A DNA stretch of 64,000 bases, from NCBI GenBank assembly GCA_013791765.1, contig VMTC01000047.1, forward strand, positions 1 to 64,000. Direction: 5' to 3'. Position 1 is the first letter of the stretch. Each line of letters starts with the position of its first letter. This DNA is from Rhodoferax sp. Its GTDB lineage: Bacteria; Pseudomonadota; Gammaproteobacteria; Burkholderiales; Burkholderiaceae_C. Made by a program: the position numbers and the translations under genes. Positions 17,836 to 25,641 of the stretch are shown here, one piece after another. Under the pieces are notes generated by a model. The model saw only the letters and a program-made list of their open reading frames with translations, did no database searches and was not told where the DNA came from.

Positions 17836-18585
17836 TCATTGCTGGAGGCTGTCGAGCAACCAGTCCACGACGTACTGAATATCCAGACTCGCCTTGCAGC
17901 CGGGCTCGTATTCAAGTACCGGCCGTTCAAAGGCAAGTGCCTGGGCAACCCGGGGGTCCTTATGAATGGCGACAGGAACGACCTGTTCGGCATGGTCCGC
18001 ATAGAGCGCCATTCGCACCTGATGTCCGAGTTTCCCTTGAGACGGCATCTGGTTGATCAACAGGTTCATGCCGCGAAAATCGGTCCGGCCGACGGTGTAT
18101 TGGCTGACCAGAGACTCAATCTGGGGGATGCTTGCATAGGATGCAGCATCCGCCAGTACAACCACCAGCGCGCGATGCGCCGCCCGCAAGGCCTGATGCA
18201 AGTAAACAGTCGGGCCTGGCGGTGTGTCGAGCAGGACGAAGTCGACGGCTTCTGAACGCAGCGCGTCAATGCCGTTAGCTACCCACCTCGGATTCGCCTT
18301 GAGTTCAGTTTCGAAATTCAGCAACTCGACCGGGCTAACACGTCCAAACGGAATAAATTTGATGTCAAACGGGCTATCGAACAAAGACGCGGGTGAAATG
18401 CCTTCACGAACCAGACCCGCGATTTCATCAGGGTCCATTCCAAGATGCAGTCGCTGCGCATTCTGCGGATCCAGATCAATCAGCACGACGCGCTTCTTCC
18501 GCTGCGCGAGGGCCACGGCCATGTTGGCGGCAAGGGTGGTTTTGCCGACGCCCCCTTTGCCAGAGATAAAAGCGATTACTTGCAT
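17836..18585 (-). CDS. bcsQ: BcsQ-like MinD/ParA ATPase, second copy
   Basis: The 249-residue protein begins with the deviant Walker A box SGKGGVGKTTLAAN, followed by VVLIDLDPQNAQ and LLDTPPGPTVYLHQAL. BcsQ (YhjQ) proteins place and support the cellulose synthase complex at the inner membrane. A second homologue lies at 23607-24371; the two share the PPGP switch region, SYA(S/T)IP and ALAF(E/Q)(R/Q)PVL. Having two copies in one operon suggests paired or polymer-specific ATPases that might form a heterodimer. Confidence 0.85.
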   Translation of the reverse strand: MQVIAFISGKGGVGKTTLAANMAVALAQRKKRVVLIDLDPQNAQRLHLGMDPDEIAGLVREGISPASLFDSPFDIKFIPFGRVSPVELLNFETELKANPRWVANGIDALRSEAVDFVLLDTPPGPTVYLHQALRAAHRALVVVLADAASYASIPQIESLVSQYTVGRTDFRGMNLLINQMPSQGKLGHQVRMALYADHAEQVVPVAIHKDPRVAQALAFERPVLEYEPGCKASLDIQYVVDWLLDSLQQ

Positions 18586-18622
18586 AGGTCGTTTCTAAAG
18601 AAAGGGGCCAGCCGTGACCACC

Positions 18623-19126
18623 CTAGGGAATCCGACCCAGTGAGGTCGAAAGTTTCAGAATCAGGGCATCCCCCGGTGTGTCCGGATCCGATGACGATGG
18701 ATTGATTTTGGCCGCGCTCGGCTTGGGGATTGTCAACGGTGCGCCAGGTACTGGGTGCTCCGACTTCGGCGGCGGCGATGCCTTGTTGTTTGCAGACGCT
18801 GCCGCCGTCAACGCGGCAGACAGCCTGCCCAGGCTGCGGGGCGCAGGGCTTATACGGTTGGCTCGCTCAAGTAAGGCTCGGGCTTCGCCGGGGCGATCAG
18901 CACGCACTTCAATCAGACCCAACTCGACCAGTGCCTCACCATGGATGGGGTCGGTCCGCAACAACTTGCGCCAGATTTCTGCCGCAAGATCGTCCCGATT
19001 CTTTTGTTGCCATTGACGCGCCTGGTCGACCAGTTGACTCGTCATCAGGTCGTCTGCCGGCCAGACTGGACGCATCAGTGAACCCAGCGCCAGAATGAAC
19101 AAGACCACGGCTTTCATGCTCGGCAT
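18623..19126 (-). CDS. Small periplasmic TPR protein, BcsC N-terminal-like
   Basis: The start at 19126 lies eight bases after bcsB and begins a signal peptide (MPSMKAVVLFILALGSLM...). The 167-residue protein has one or two TPR-like helical pairs (DLAAEIWRKLLRTDPIHGEALVELGLIEVR) and a Pro/Ser-rich tail. Bcs operons normally place the large TPR-barrel protein BcsC after bcsB; here only a short TPR piece is present. The barrel could be supplied by the 4966-6357 protein. Family assignment is weak and no domain beyond TPR is visible. Confidence 0.6.
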   Translation of the reverse strand: MPSMKAVVLFILALGSLMRPVWPADDLMTSQLVDQARQWQQKNRDDLAAEIWRKLLRTDPIHGEALVELGLIEVRADRPGEARALLERANRISPAPRSLGRLSAALTAAASANNKASPPPKSEHPVPGAPLTIPKPSAAKINPSSSDPDTPGDALILKLSTSLGRIP

Positions 19127-19133
19127 TGACCGT

Positions 19134-21434
19134 TCAAGAGGCTCTTTTGGTTCGCCGTGCGACCAAGCGGCGCAGGGGTCGATAAACCAAGGCTGCTGCA
19201 AGTATGATGATCAGGATGCCGAGCAGGGCAAGCAACAAGGGCTGATCTGAAAAAAACCAGCGCACCTTGCTGAGATTCGGTAGGGAGCCGACATAGTAGG
19301 TCGGACTGACTTTGGCGTGGTCGACGCTTTTGTCATCCACCACAGCAAAATCACCCTGGATCGCCGCCACACGTTCGGCATCCGTCAGCACATCAGAAAT
19401 CTTCCGCAAATCCGCCGACTTGTCGGCGAACAGAAGGACCACGCTGCGCGCTGACTGCAATGGGGATTCGAAGGCCATGACTGCGGTCAGGTTGCCGCTG
19501 CCACTCAAGTTCAAACTGCCTCTGGGCAACGGCCTCGACTGGACATCCTGTTGACCCCAGCGGTAGGTCGGCATCCAGGTGGCATCCGCCTCGCGGACGC
19601 GCCGCTCACCGTTCACTTGCACCATCGGCAGGTGATCGGTCCATTGGGTCATCAAGCTTTGATTTGTTGCCGAGCCAATCACAATGAGATCGCGGGACGC
19701 CACCTTTGCAACATCGGTTGCAGACACCACTGCATGTTGCAGCGCGGGATAGGCGGTGGACTCCCCCATCCGGCCCATAAGGGTCAGGTACAGGCCAATT
19801 TCATCTGCGTTGGGGCGCTCGGGCAAAACCACGGCGGTTTCAGAAAGATCGGCCATCCGTGTGAACGGAAATCCGATATTTCCGAAATAGGCCAGGTTGG
19901 GCAAGGCTGCATAGCGGGGAAAGCCGCTGAAATCGAGTGTTGACTCCGGGTCAATGGCCGCCTGTAGATTGTCCGGGGGTAAATTGCGGCATTCCCCCTC
20001 CTTGATCACGTCAAAAAAGTAGCTCAATTGCAGTTGATCGCGACCGCCGGTGGCATAGGGCGGAATGAACAAGGATTCCTCGCGCAGCGCCTTGTTCTCC
20101 ATGTCAATGGGATTGCGCGGGTCATTTTCTTTGGCCTTACCGTCCGGTTCATTCAATGCCAGCGTCTGAATAAAATTCGCGTTGATGTTGACGTTGAGAC
20201 TGGAGTTTTTGTGCAGCGGTAAACGGGTTGCGCGATATTTCAGTTTGACGGGCGTCCCCGGCGTGCGCCAGGTGAACAGATCGGGCGCAACACGGTAATT
20301 CAGGCGAATGACCTCCGGAAAGTAGCCCTGAACCCGCAACTCCTCAGGTCGCGCCAATTCGCCAAATCGCACCGGGCGGTCTGTGGGAATCCAGGCCGGT
20401 GCATCATAGGGCTTGCGAGGGGCGGCCGCGGTTTCGCTGGTGACCGTTACCAGTTGGCCCGTGAGCGTCGGGGCAATCAAGGCGATGGCGCGCGCGGCCC
20501 GCGCCAGTTCCTCGTCAGTGCTGCCCGTCACCAGCAACAGCTTGGCGTGCGGGTTGGTCGGATGTGGCTGGATGGAAACGGTCGACCCTGCTAGTCCCTT
20601 GACGCCATCAATGCTGTCTCCTGCTCGCATGAATACAACCGCGTTGCCCAGCGGTAATGCATTGAGCATGACAGGAAATTGGGCGCCCCGAGGGCCGGCC
20701 TGCATTCCGAACCACGATGCCACAACGCCGGCCGACTTGAGCGCGCCGAAAGTGGGTGGGCTGGCAAATACGAATGGCAACTTCAGCGGGACATTGTCAA
20801 ACCTGTCAAAAAACGGGGCGGGCAGATGCCGAAGGTCGTTGGTCACCGACAAAGGGGCCAGCGTCAACTCGATGCGACCCAGGTCACTCAAGGTGAGCCA
20901 TAGCGAGGAATGGAATGGGTCTTCGCATTGACGGGTGTAATGCCCGATCAAATTGAATCTGAGACTATTGACTTCGCCGAACAGCCTCGGATCCAGATTG
21001 ATCTCACGGGTATTGGCCAGAGCCTTGTCTTTTGGCAGCGCCTCCATCATGGCCATCCGCTCGTTCACCAGCACTTTGAGGTGGCTCAGCTCGGGAATCA
21101 GGGCGGGCGAATAATCGTAGGCGATTCTCAATTTTGCGGCGACCACCACTTCATCGGCGCGAACGGAAAAATTCAGCGTACGGGACGCGTCAACGCCGCG
21201 CAGGGTGACTGCCGACCATGCACCCATTTGTTTGAATGTGAGAGAGACCACGCGTTGCCCCGTGGGCATGTCCTTGTCGCCCACAATAAAGGACTCATTG
21301 CCTGCCTGGGCCTTGGCGGCACGTGACTTGGATTCGCCTTGGGCCGGTGTAAATATCCCCGTGACAGCCAAAGCCAGTGCGGCAACCAACGCGGTAACGG
21401 AGGGTGCTCTCCCAAATAATTGATGTTTGATCAT
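19134..21434 (-). CDS. bcsB: BcsB-like periplasmic cellulose synthase subunit
   Basis: The 766-residue protein has a signal peptide, alternating carbohydrate-binding-like and flavodoxin-like domains, and a C-terminal membrane helix (about 735-755) followed by basic residues. Typical BcsB segments include LTFKQMGAWSAVTLRGVDAS, GHYTRQCEDPFHSSLW and PPYATGGRDQLQLSYFF. BcsB guides the nascent chain through the periplasm and binds BcsA through its terminal helix. The start codon is one base after the bcsA stop (TGA-C-ATG). The length is in the usual BcsB range. Confidence 0.9.
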   Translation of the reverse strand: MIKHQLFGRAPSVTALVAALALAVTGIFTPAQGESKSRAAKAQAGNESFIVGDKDMPTGQRVVSLTFKQMGAWSAVTLRGVDASRTLNFSVRADEVVVAAKLRIAYDYSPALIPELSHLKVLVNERMAMMEALPKDKALANTREINLDPRLFGEVNSLRFNLIGHYTRQCEDPFHSSLWLTLSDLGRIELTLAPLSVTNDLRHLPAPFFDRFDNVPLKLPFVFASPPTFGALKSAGVVASWFGMQAGPRGAQFPVMLNALPLGNAVVFMRAGDSIDGVKGLAGSTVSIQPHPTNPHAKLLLVTGSTDEELARAARAIALIAPTLTGQLVTVTSETAAAPRKPYDAPAWIPTDRPVRFGELARPEELRVQGYFPEVIRLNYRVAPDLFTWRTPGTPVKLKYRATRLPLHKNSSLNVNINANFIQTLALNEPDGKAKENDPRNPIDMENKALREESLFIPPYATGGRDQLQLSYFFDVIKEGECRNLPPDNLQAAIDPESTLDFSGFPRYAALPNLAYFGNIGFPFTRMADLSETAVVLPERPNADEIGLYLTLMGRMGESTAYPALQHAVVSATDVAKVASRDLIVIGSATNQSLMTQWTDHLPMVQVNGERRVREADATWMPTYRWGQQDVQSRPLPRGSLNLSGSGNLTAVMAFESPLQSARSVVLLFADKSADLRKISDVLTDAERVAAIQGDFAVVDDKSVDHAKVSPTYYVGSLPNLSKVRWFFSDQPLLLALLGILIIILAAALVYRPLRRLVARRTKRAS

Positions 21435-21435
21435 G

Positions 21436-23610
21436 TCATCGTTTCCATTTTTGAATCCAGTGGCCCAATCGCACCAATCTCATGGCATGGGCCAGTTTTT
21501 CGATGAACGAGAGCAGCCTGACGAAGGCCGCAATCATGGGTTTTGTTAGCCACTCGGGAAGCGGCCGGTCGGCGTTTCGACCTGGAAGCCATTGTGGCCA
21601 GTTCTGATCCCGGGAGAAGGCTGCGACACCGAGCCGCTGAAAGTCGTTCTGCGCGGCATCCATGATGCCAACATGCATAAAAAGGTCCTGATTCGACACC
21701 ACGCGTGCCGGGAAGGCGAATTCCCGGTCGCCGCGAAAGATGGATAAGCCTACTGTCGCTCCCACCTCGACCCCTGCTGGCGCAGGAAGTCTCATGGCGA
21801 GAGCGGCTTGCGGGAAATTTTCAGTCACGCACGACAGCGTTCGCCCCGACGGTAATTGCAGCATGGCTGGCTGGCGCCGTTGCGTGCGTGAATGCAGACG
21901 AATTTGTCGGGATTCCTCCGCCACGGCGAGCATCGCAGCCAGAAGCATGAGGTTGCAGATCACCCAGCCGAGGTACATGGTGGTGAGCACCTGAGCGCCA
22001 CGGCCTGTTGTCATCAGTTCAGCCACACCCGCGCCCAATCCAGCCAGATTCAAGGCAAGAACAGTCGCATAGGGCCAGGCGATGATGGGATCAAATGGGT
22101 CGACCTTGTCCGTCTTGTTGGGACTGAACGCGTCCTTGAATTTGCCGAACTCGGTGCGCAGCAGCGTCAACGCAGTGGGCACAAGCAGGTACCAGGCCAG
22201 TGCAGTCTCGCGCATATCGGTCCAGAAAGTGAACCAACTCTTTCCCTGCAATCGCGCCTGGGCAAAGTGAGCGTGTACCAGGTGCGGCAAGCCGTAGGCC
22301 AATAGGTATTCGGGGGTTGTTTCAACGACGTGCACCCCGGCAAGCAGATAAGCCAGTGGTGCGGTAAAAAAAACCAGGCGTGGCACGGCGTAGTAGAACT
22401 TCAGCATGGCCTGTAAAGATGCCAGCCGCTGCTTCCAGCGCAGAGTCCGCCCCAGGAATGGGTGATCCACTCGCAATAATGTCTGGGTCGCAGTGCCGCT
22501 TGACTCTGCGCCTCGGGCCTGTTGCGCATTGTCTGGCTGGTCTTCTCCGGCGAAACCGATCCACGCGTTGCCGTAGCCCCCTTGCTGAAACTTCAGCGCC
22601 GTGTGCGCTTGAACTGTCGGGGGCCCAGGCGCGATCCCACCCACTTTGACCAACATCGAACGGCGAATCAGTGCGCAGACTCCCGCGAACTGGCTGACGG
22701 GACAGTCTTTCAGATTGACTTCTGACGCGGGTGGAGCGAGGAAGTGCGTCGGGGGCTGGATCATGCCCAGGCTCAAATGTCGGACAAACCAACCAGCAGC
22801 AACTTTCAGAAAGTTGGACGCGGGTGCCTGATCAAGGTCGAAAACTGCAATCAATTCCCCCTTGGTTTCGGGCAAGGCAGCATTGATGGCGCCCGCTTTG
22901 CCGCCCTGATTGTCTGGATGGGCCAGGTAGATTGCGCCCATGGACTCGGCAAGTTCCTTGATCTCATGCCTTGTGTCGTCATCAAGAAGATAGATATTGA
23001 TTATCTTTCTTGGCCACTCAAGTGCAAGGGCAGCCAGGGTGGCCCGCCGGATCGGGTCCTCGGATTTGCCGTGGACAGGTATAAAAACGTCGACCGTTGG
23101 CCACTCAGTGGAATCTTTTTTCAGGGGGGATGGTGGCCGCGTCAGGGGCCAAACGGATTGCGCAAATCCGAGTGCAATCAACACACAAAGAAATAGCTCC
23201 GCCATGCACAGGCCAAAGCCCCAGACAAAGTCCGCGCTGAAACCCTGCCCCAGGGTGGTACTGAAGCGCCAGGCAAGGTAACGCGTTGATGCCAGAAGCG
23301 ACATCCCCAACAGCACCAGTGTCACCATCGTACCCGCGTAGCGTCGAATATAAAGGGCGGCGCTGAAAAAACAGGCAGCGAAAAAAATTTGCGCACCGAG
23401 CGTAAAACTGACTGTGAGCATCAAGATAAAAACCGCAAGGCTGGCCATTAATGCCAGGACAGTCACGCCTGGCACCGACCACAGCCTGGCTTGTGTCAGC
23501 GCGCTGCCCCATTGGTTGAGCTTGCCCTGCACATAGGGCCGCTCGACAGCGCTGTGGGTTGGCTTGCCCCAACGCGCGCGCCAGAGAGACAGCACCAGCC
23601 TCGGGTTCAT
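21436..23610 (-). CDS. bcsA: BcsA-like cellulose synthase catalytic subunit homologue with missing catalytic motifs
   Basis: The start at 23610 overlaps the bcsQ stop as ATGA and gives 724 residues; an ATG 24 bases upstream is possible. N-terminal membrane segments, a GT-A domain, further membrane segments and a PilZ-like tail keep the BcsA plan. Present are VDVFIPVHGK, YLLDDD, DNQGGKAGAIN and the DxD in VFDLDQAP. Missing are two essential motifs. The TED site reads GGIAPGPPTVQAHTAL (22594-22641), and no QxxRW occurs in the following segment (22444-22572), where only QQARG is found. The FFCGS gate reads FAGVC. In the PilZ part arginines remain (SRTQRR), but DxSxxG reads NFPQAA. The frame is open throughout, so this is not simple decay. 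Confidence 0.85.
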   Translation of the reverse strand: MNPRLVLSLWRARWGKPTHSAVERPYVQGKLNQWGSALTQARLWSVPGVTVLALMASLAVFILMLTVSFTLGAQIFFAACFFSAALYIRRYAGTMVTLVLLGMSLLASTRYLAWRFSTTLGQGFSADFVWGFGLCMAELFLCVLIALGFAQSVWPLTRPPSPLKKDSTEWPTVDVFIPVHGKSEDPIRRATLAALALEWPRKIINIYLLDDDTRHEIKELAESMGAIYLAHPDNQGGKAGAINAALPETKGELIAVFDLDQAPASNFLKVAAGWFVRHLSLGMIQPPTHFLAPPASEVNLKDCPVSQFAGVCALIRRSMLVKVGGIAPGPPTVQAHTALKFQQGGYGNAWIGFAGEDQPDNAQQARGAESSGTATQTLLRVDHPFLGRTLRWKQRLASLQAMLKFYYAVPRLVFFTAPLAYLLAGVHVVETTPEYLLAYGLPHLVHAHFAQARLQGKSWFTFWTDMRETALAWYLLVPTALTLLRTEFGKFKDAFSPNKTDKVDPFDPIIAWPYATVLALNLAGLGAGVAELMTTGRGAQVLTTMYLGWVICNLMLLAAMLAVAEESRQIRLHSRTQRRQPAMLQLPSGRTLSCVTENFPQAALAMRLPAPAGVEVGATVGLSIFRGDREFAFPARVVSNQDLFMHVGIMDAAQNDFQRLGVAAFSRDQNWPQWLPGRNADRPLPEWLTKPMIAAFVRLLSFIEKLAHAMRLVRLGHWIQKWKR

Positions 23611-24371
23611 CGGTTCAATGTATTGATGACCCAAGACGCCAGCCGAGCCAGATCGTGACTGGCTTGTCCGTGCGGGTCGTAGACCAGGACTGGCTGTTGA
23701 AAAGCAAGCGCTTCCCCGACAGCCTCATCGCGATGAATACCAATCGGCGCCAGCCTTGCGCCCAAATGCCGTTGCAATTGTTCGGCCACGTCGCGATTCA
23801 ATGGCTCGCTCCGGTCGATTTGATTGAGGACATACAGGCTGGGGGGGCGAAAATCGGAATCCGGCACCTCGTCCAGCCACGACTCCATTGCCGGAATGGT
23901 TGCGTACGAACCGGCATCCGCCAGCAAAACGATCAAGACCAGATCGGCGCAGGCAAAAACCTGCCGCATGTAGACGGAGGGGCCTGGCGGTGTGTCGATC
24001 AGCACGACGGCATCGTTCCCGAGCCCCGCGCGTTTGACTTGGGCGCCCACCCATTGAGAGTCTGTTTCAAGCAGCAACTCAAAGGCCTCGCGGTCAGGCT
24101 CGCTGACGTTGCCGTAGGGCAGGCAGGCCACGCCGAATTCGCTGGACGCCATGGCGTCAGCCCAATCGGCACCGCGCAGGGATTGTTCACACACGCCCGC
24201 AGTGAGCGCGCTTTGAAGTCCAAAATGCCAGTGCAAGGCGTTCTGTGGGTCGAGATCCACGACGGATACGCGATTCGCGCCAAGCGTGGTTGCCATCGCG
24301 GCGGCGAGATTGGCGGTCGCAGATGTCTTTCCTACTCCGCCCTTCATCGAAACAATGCCAATGACACTCAT
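23607..24371 (-). CDS. bcsQ: BcsQ-like MinD/ParA ATPase, first copy
   Basis: The 254-residue protein opens with the Walker A variant MKGGVGKTSATANL; VVDLDPQNALHWHFG and VLIDTPPGPSVYMRQ follow. It overlaps bcsP upstream and bcsA downstream by four bases each (ATGA), so bcsP, bcsQ and bcsA are translationally coupled. BcsQ takes part in locating and activating the synthase complex. It is about as long as known BcsQ proteins and is paralogous to the copy at 17836-18585. Confidence 0.9.
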   Translation of the reverse strand: MSVIGIVSMKGGVGKTSATANLAAAMATTLGANRVSVVDLDPQNALHWHFGLQSALTAGVCEQSLRGADWADAMASSEFGVACLPYGNVSEPDREAFELLLETDSQWVGAQVKRAGLGNDAVVLIDTPPGPSVYMRQVFACADLVLIVLLADAGSYATIPAMESWLDEVPDSDFRPPSLYVLNQIDRSEPLNRDVAEQLQRHLGARLAPIGIHRDEAVGEALAFQQPVLVYDPHGQASHDLARLASWVINTLNR

Positions 24372-25018
24372 CGTCGCCCCAGCCGCCCCAAGAACGAAGA
24401 CCGTTTGGCATCGGGGCTGGCAACCACTTTTGCTTTCTCCGCGCCTTCCAATCGTTTAAAAACGCCTTTGAGCGAGTTGTCTTCGCAGGCGTCAGCCATT
24501 TCATGGGGTTCGGAAGCGATTGCGGTTGTCGCTGGAGCCTTGAACAACCCAAGGCCGGTTGGACTCTCGCGCACGACAGAAGTCACCTGCGGTGGTGATG
24601 AAGCCGAGATGCCGTGAGCTTCGGTTTGCGACGCATTCGGTGGGGGGCGAATACTGCGCACCGGGGTGGCAGGGGGATGGCTCGGCGCGGCTTGCTTGAC
24701 TGCTATCGGCGCGGGGGGCACCGGTGCCATGCGCACCGACATCTTGCCCAGACTGTTGGCCAACTTGTCGGCCAAGCCCGGAAGCGTCAAGGCGGGGGTA
24801 CCTCGGTCGTTATTCGATTGATCCCCTGCGGTCCATCGTTGCCGTTCTTCCTCGGTCAGAGCGGGGGTCGGCGCTGCCTTCGCGGGTGACATGGCCCTGA
24901 ACAGCGGCCATCGCTGTTCGAGCTCACGCGCTGAAGCGCTCCCGTCCGCCTGAAAATCAGCGTCATCAGCGCCCAGGGATCGGAATAGTTTGGGAAGGTC
25001 GTCTTTAGGATGGGCCAT
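24368..25018 (-). CDS. BcsP/BcsR-family cellulose biosynthesis protein
   Basis: The 216-residue protein starts with KDDLPKLFRSLGADDADFQ, the short acidic N-terminal motif of BcsR/BcsP proteins, and continues as a Pro/Ala-rich, probably disordered chain. It ends with a basic segment (KRSSFLGRLGRR). BcsR in enterobacteria is a small partner of BcsQ; in betaproteobacteria the longer BcsP form precedes bcsQ, as here. The gene lies 21 bases after bcsD and overlaps bcsQ by four bases. The assignment rests on the N-terminal motif and gene order. Confidence 0.75.
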   Translation of the reverse strand: MAHPKDDLPKLFRSLGADDADFQADGSASARELEQRWPLFRAMSPAKAAPTPALTEEERQRWTAGDQSNNDRGTPALTLPGLADKLANSLGKMSVRMAPVPPAPIAVKQAAPSHPPATPVRSIRPPPNASQTEAHGISASSPPQVTSVVRESPTGLGLFKAPATTAIASEPHEMADACEDNSLKGVFKRLEGAEKAKVVASPDAKRSSFLGRLGRR

Positions 25019-25039
25019 GTCTGTGCTCGTTTCGCTGTG

Positions 25040-25513
25040 TCAGTTGCTCGCGCGCCCAAAGCGCAGGCGGATATCCATGCCCTGGGACAATTCATCAATG
25101 CCACGAACGACCATCGTATCGCTTGCACCGAGCACGCTGAACACACTCTGGTAAAAGCCTTCGAGCAGGCCAATACTCCAATTCAGCGCATCATCGCCAA
25201 ACGCCTCTGCCAAGGGCGCAGTCTGGTGCGCAATGTCAATATAGCCATCAACCTCGGTGAGATCGACCCATCCCCAGTTAATTTGGTTCCAGAAATCATT
25301 AAGGCTGTCTTCAAGCTGCGTAAGGGTTTGCGCACCCTGGAATATCTCTTCTGCATCTTTGGCAAAACGCTCGCCAACTCTGAAAAAAAGTTGTCGCAAG
25401 TCCCTCACCTCTGTATGCGCAGACATTTCCGACGCCATCGCGCGCAAAACGGGCAACCATTGCAGAGATACCTGTTGCCCCCTGAAATAGCTTTGTAAAT
25501 TGTCGCTGGTCAT
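25040..25513 (-). CDS. bcsD: BcsD cellulose synthase subunit D
   Basis: The 157-residue protein matches BcsD in length and in segments such as QWLPVLRAMASEMSAH and FWNQINWGWVDLTEVDGYIDI. In Komagataeibacter, BcsD forms a cylindrical octamer that helps arrange glucan chains into ordered fibrils. It is the first gene of the long leftward operon, and the 128 bases before it should hold the promoter; no convincing -35/-10 pair could be picked by eye. A BcsD next to a degenerate BcsA is unexpected and supports a structural role for the Bcs parts. Confidence 0.85.
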   Translation of the reverse strand: MTSDNLQSYFRGQQVSLQWLPVLRAMASEMSAHTEVRDLRQLFFRVGERFAKDAEEIFQGAQTLTQLEDSLNDFWNQINWGWVDLTEVDGYIDIAHQTAPLAEAFGDDALNWSIGLLEGFYQSVFSVLGASDTMVVRGIDELSQGMDIRLRFGRASN

Positions 25514-25641
25514 CGTAATTGCCCATTAAAAAACGGTGCGTCTGGTTGCGCTCGCGCTCATTGAAGATATCTGATTTGCCGACACGAACCCCTGTTGACA
25601 TCTGCTTGCAATCAATAGATTGGGGCGCCGCTGGGTGGCAA

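Noticed and set aside
22322-22792. A 156-residue open frame on the same strand as bcsA but in another frame, considered as a possible frameshifted source of the missing TED/QxxRW motifs
   Set aside because: Its translation contains no TED, QxxRW or other BcsA-like sequence, so a simple frameshift does not explain the missing motifs.
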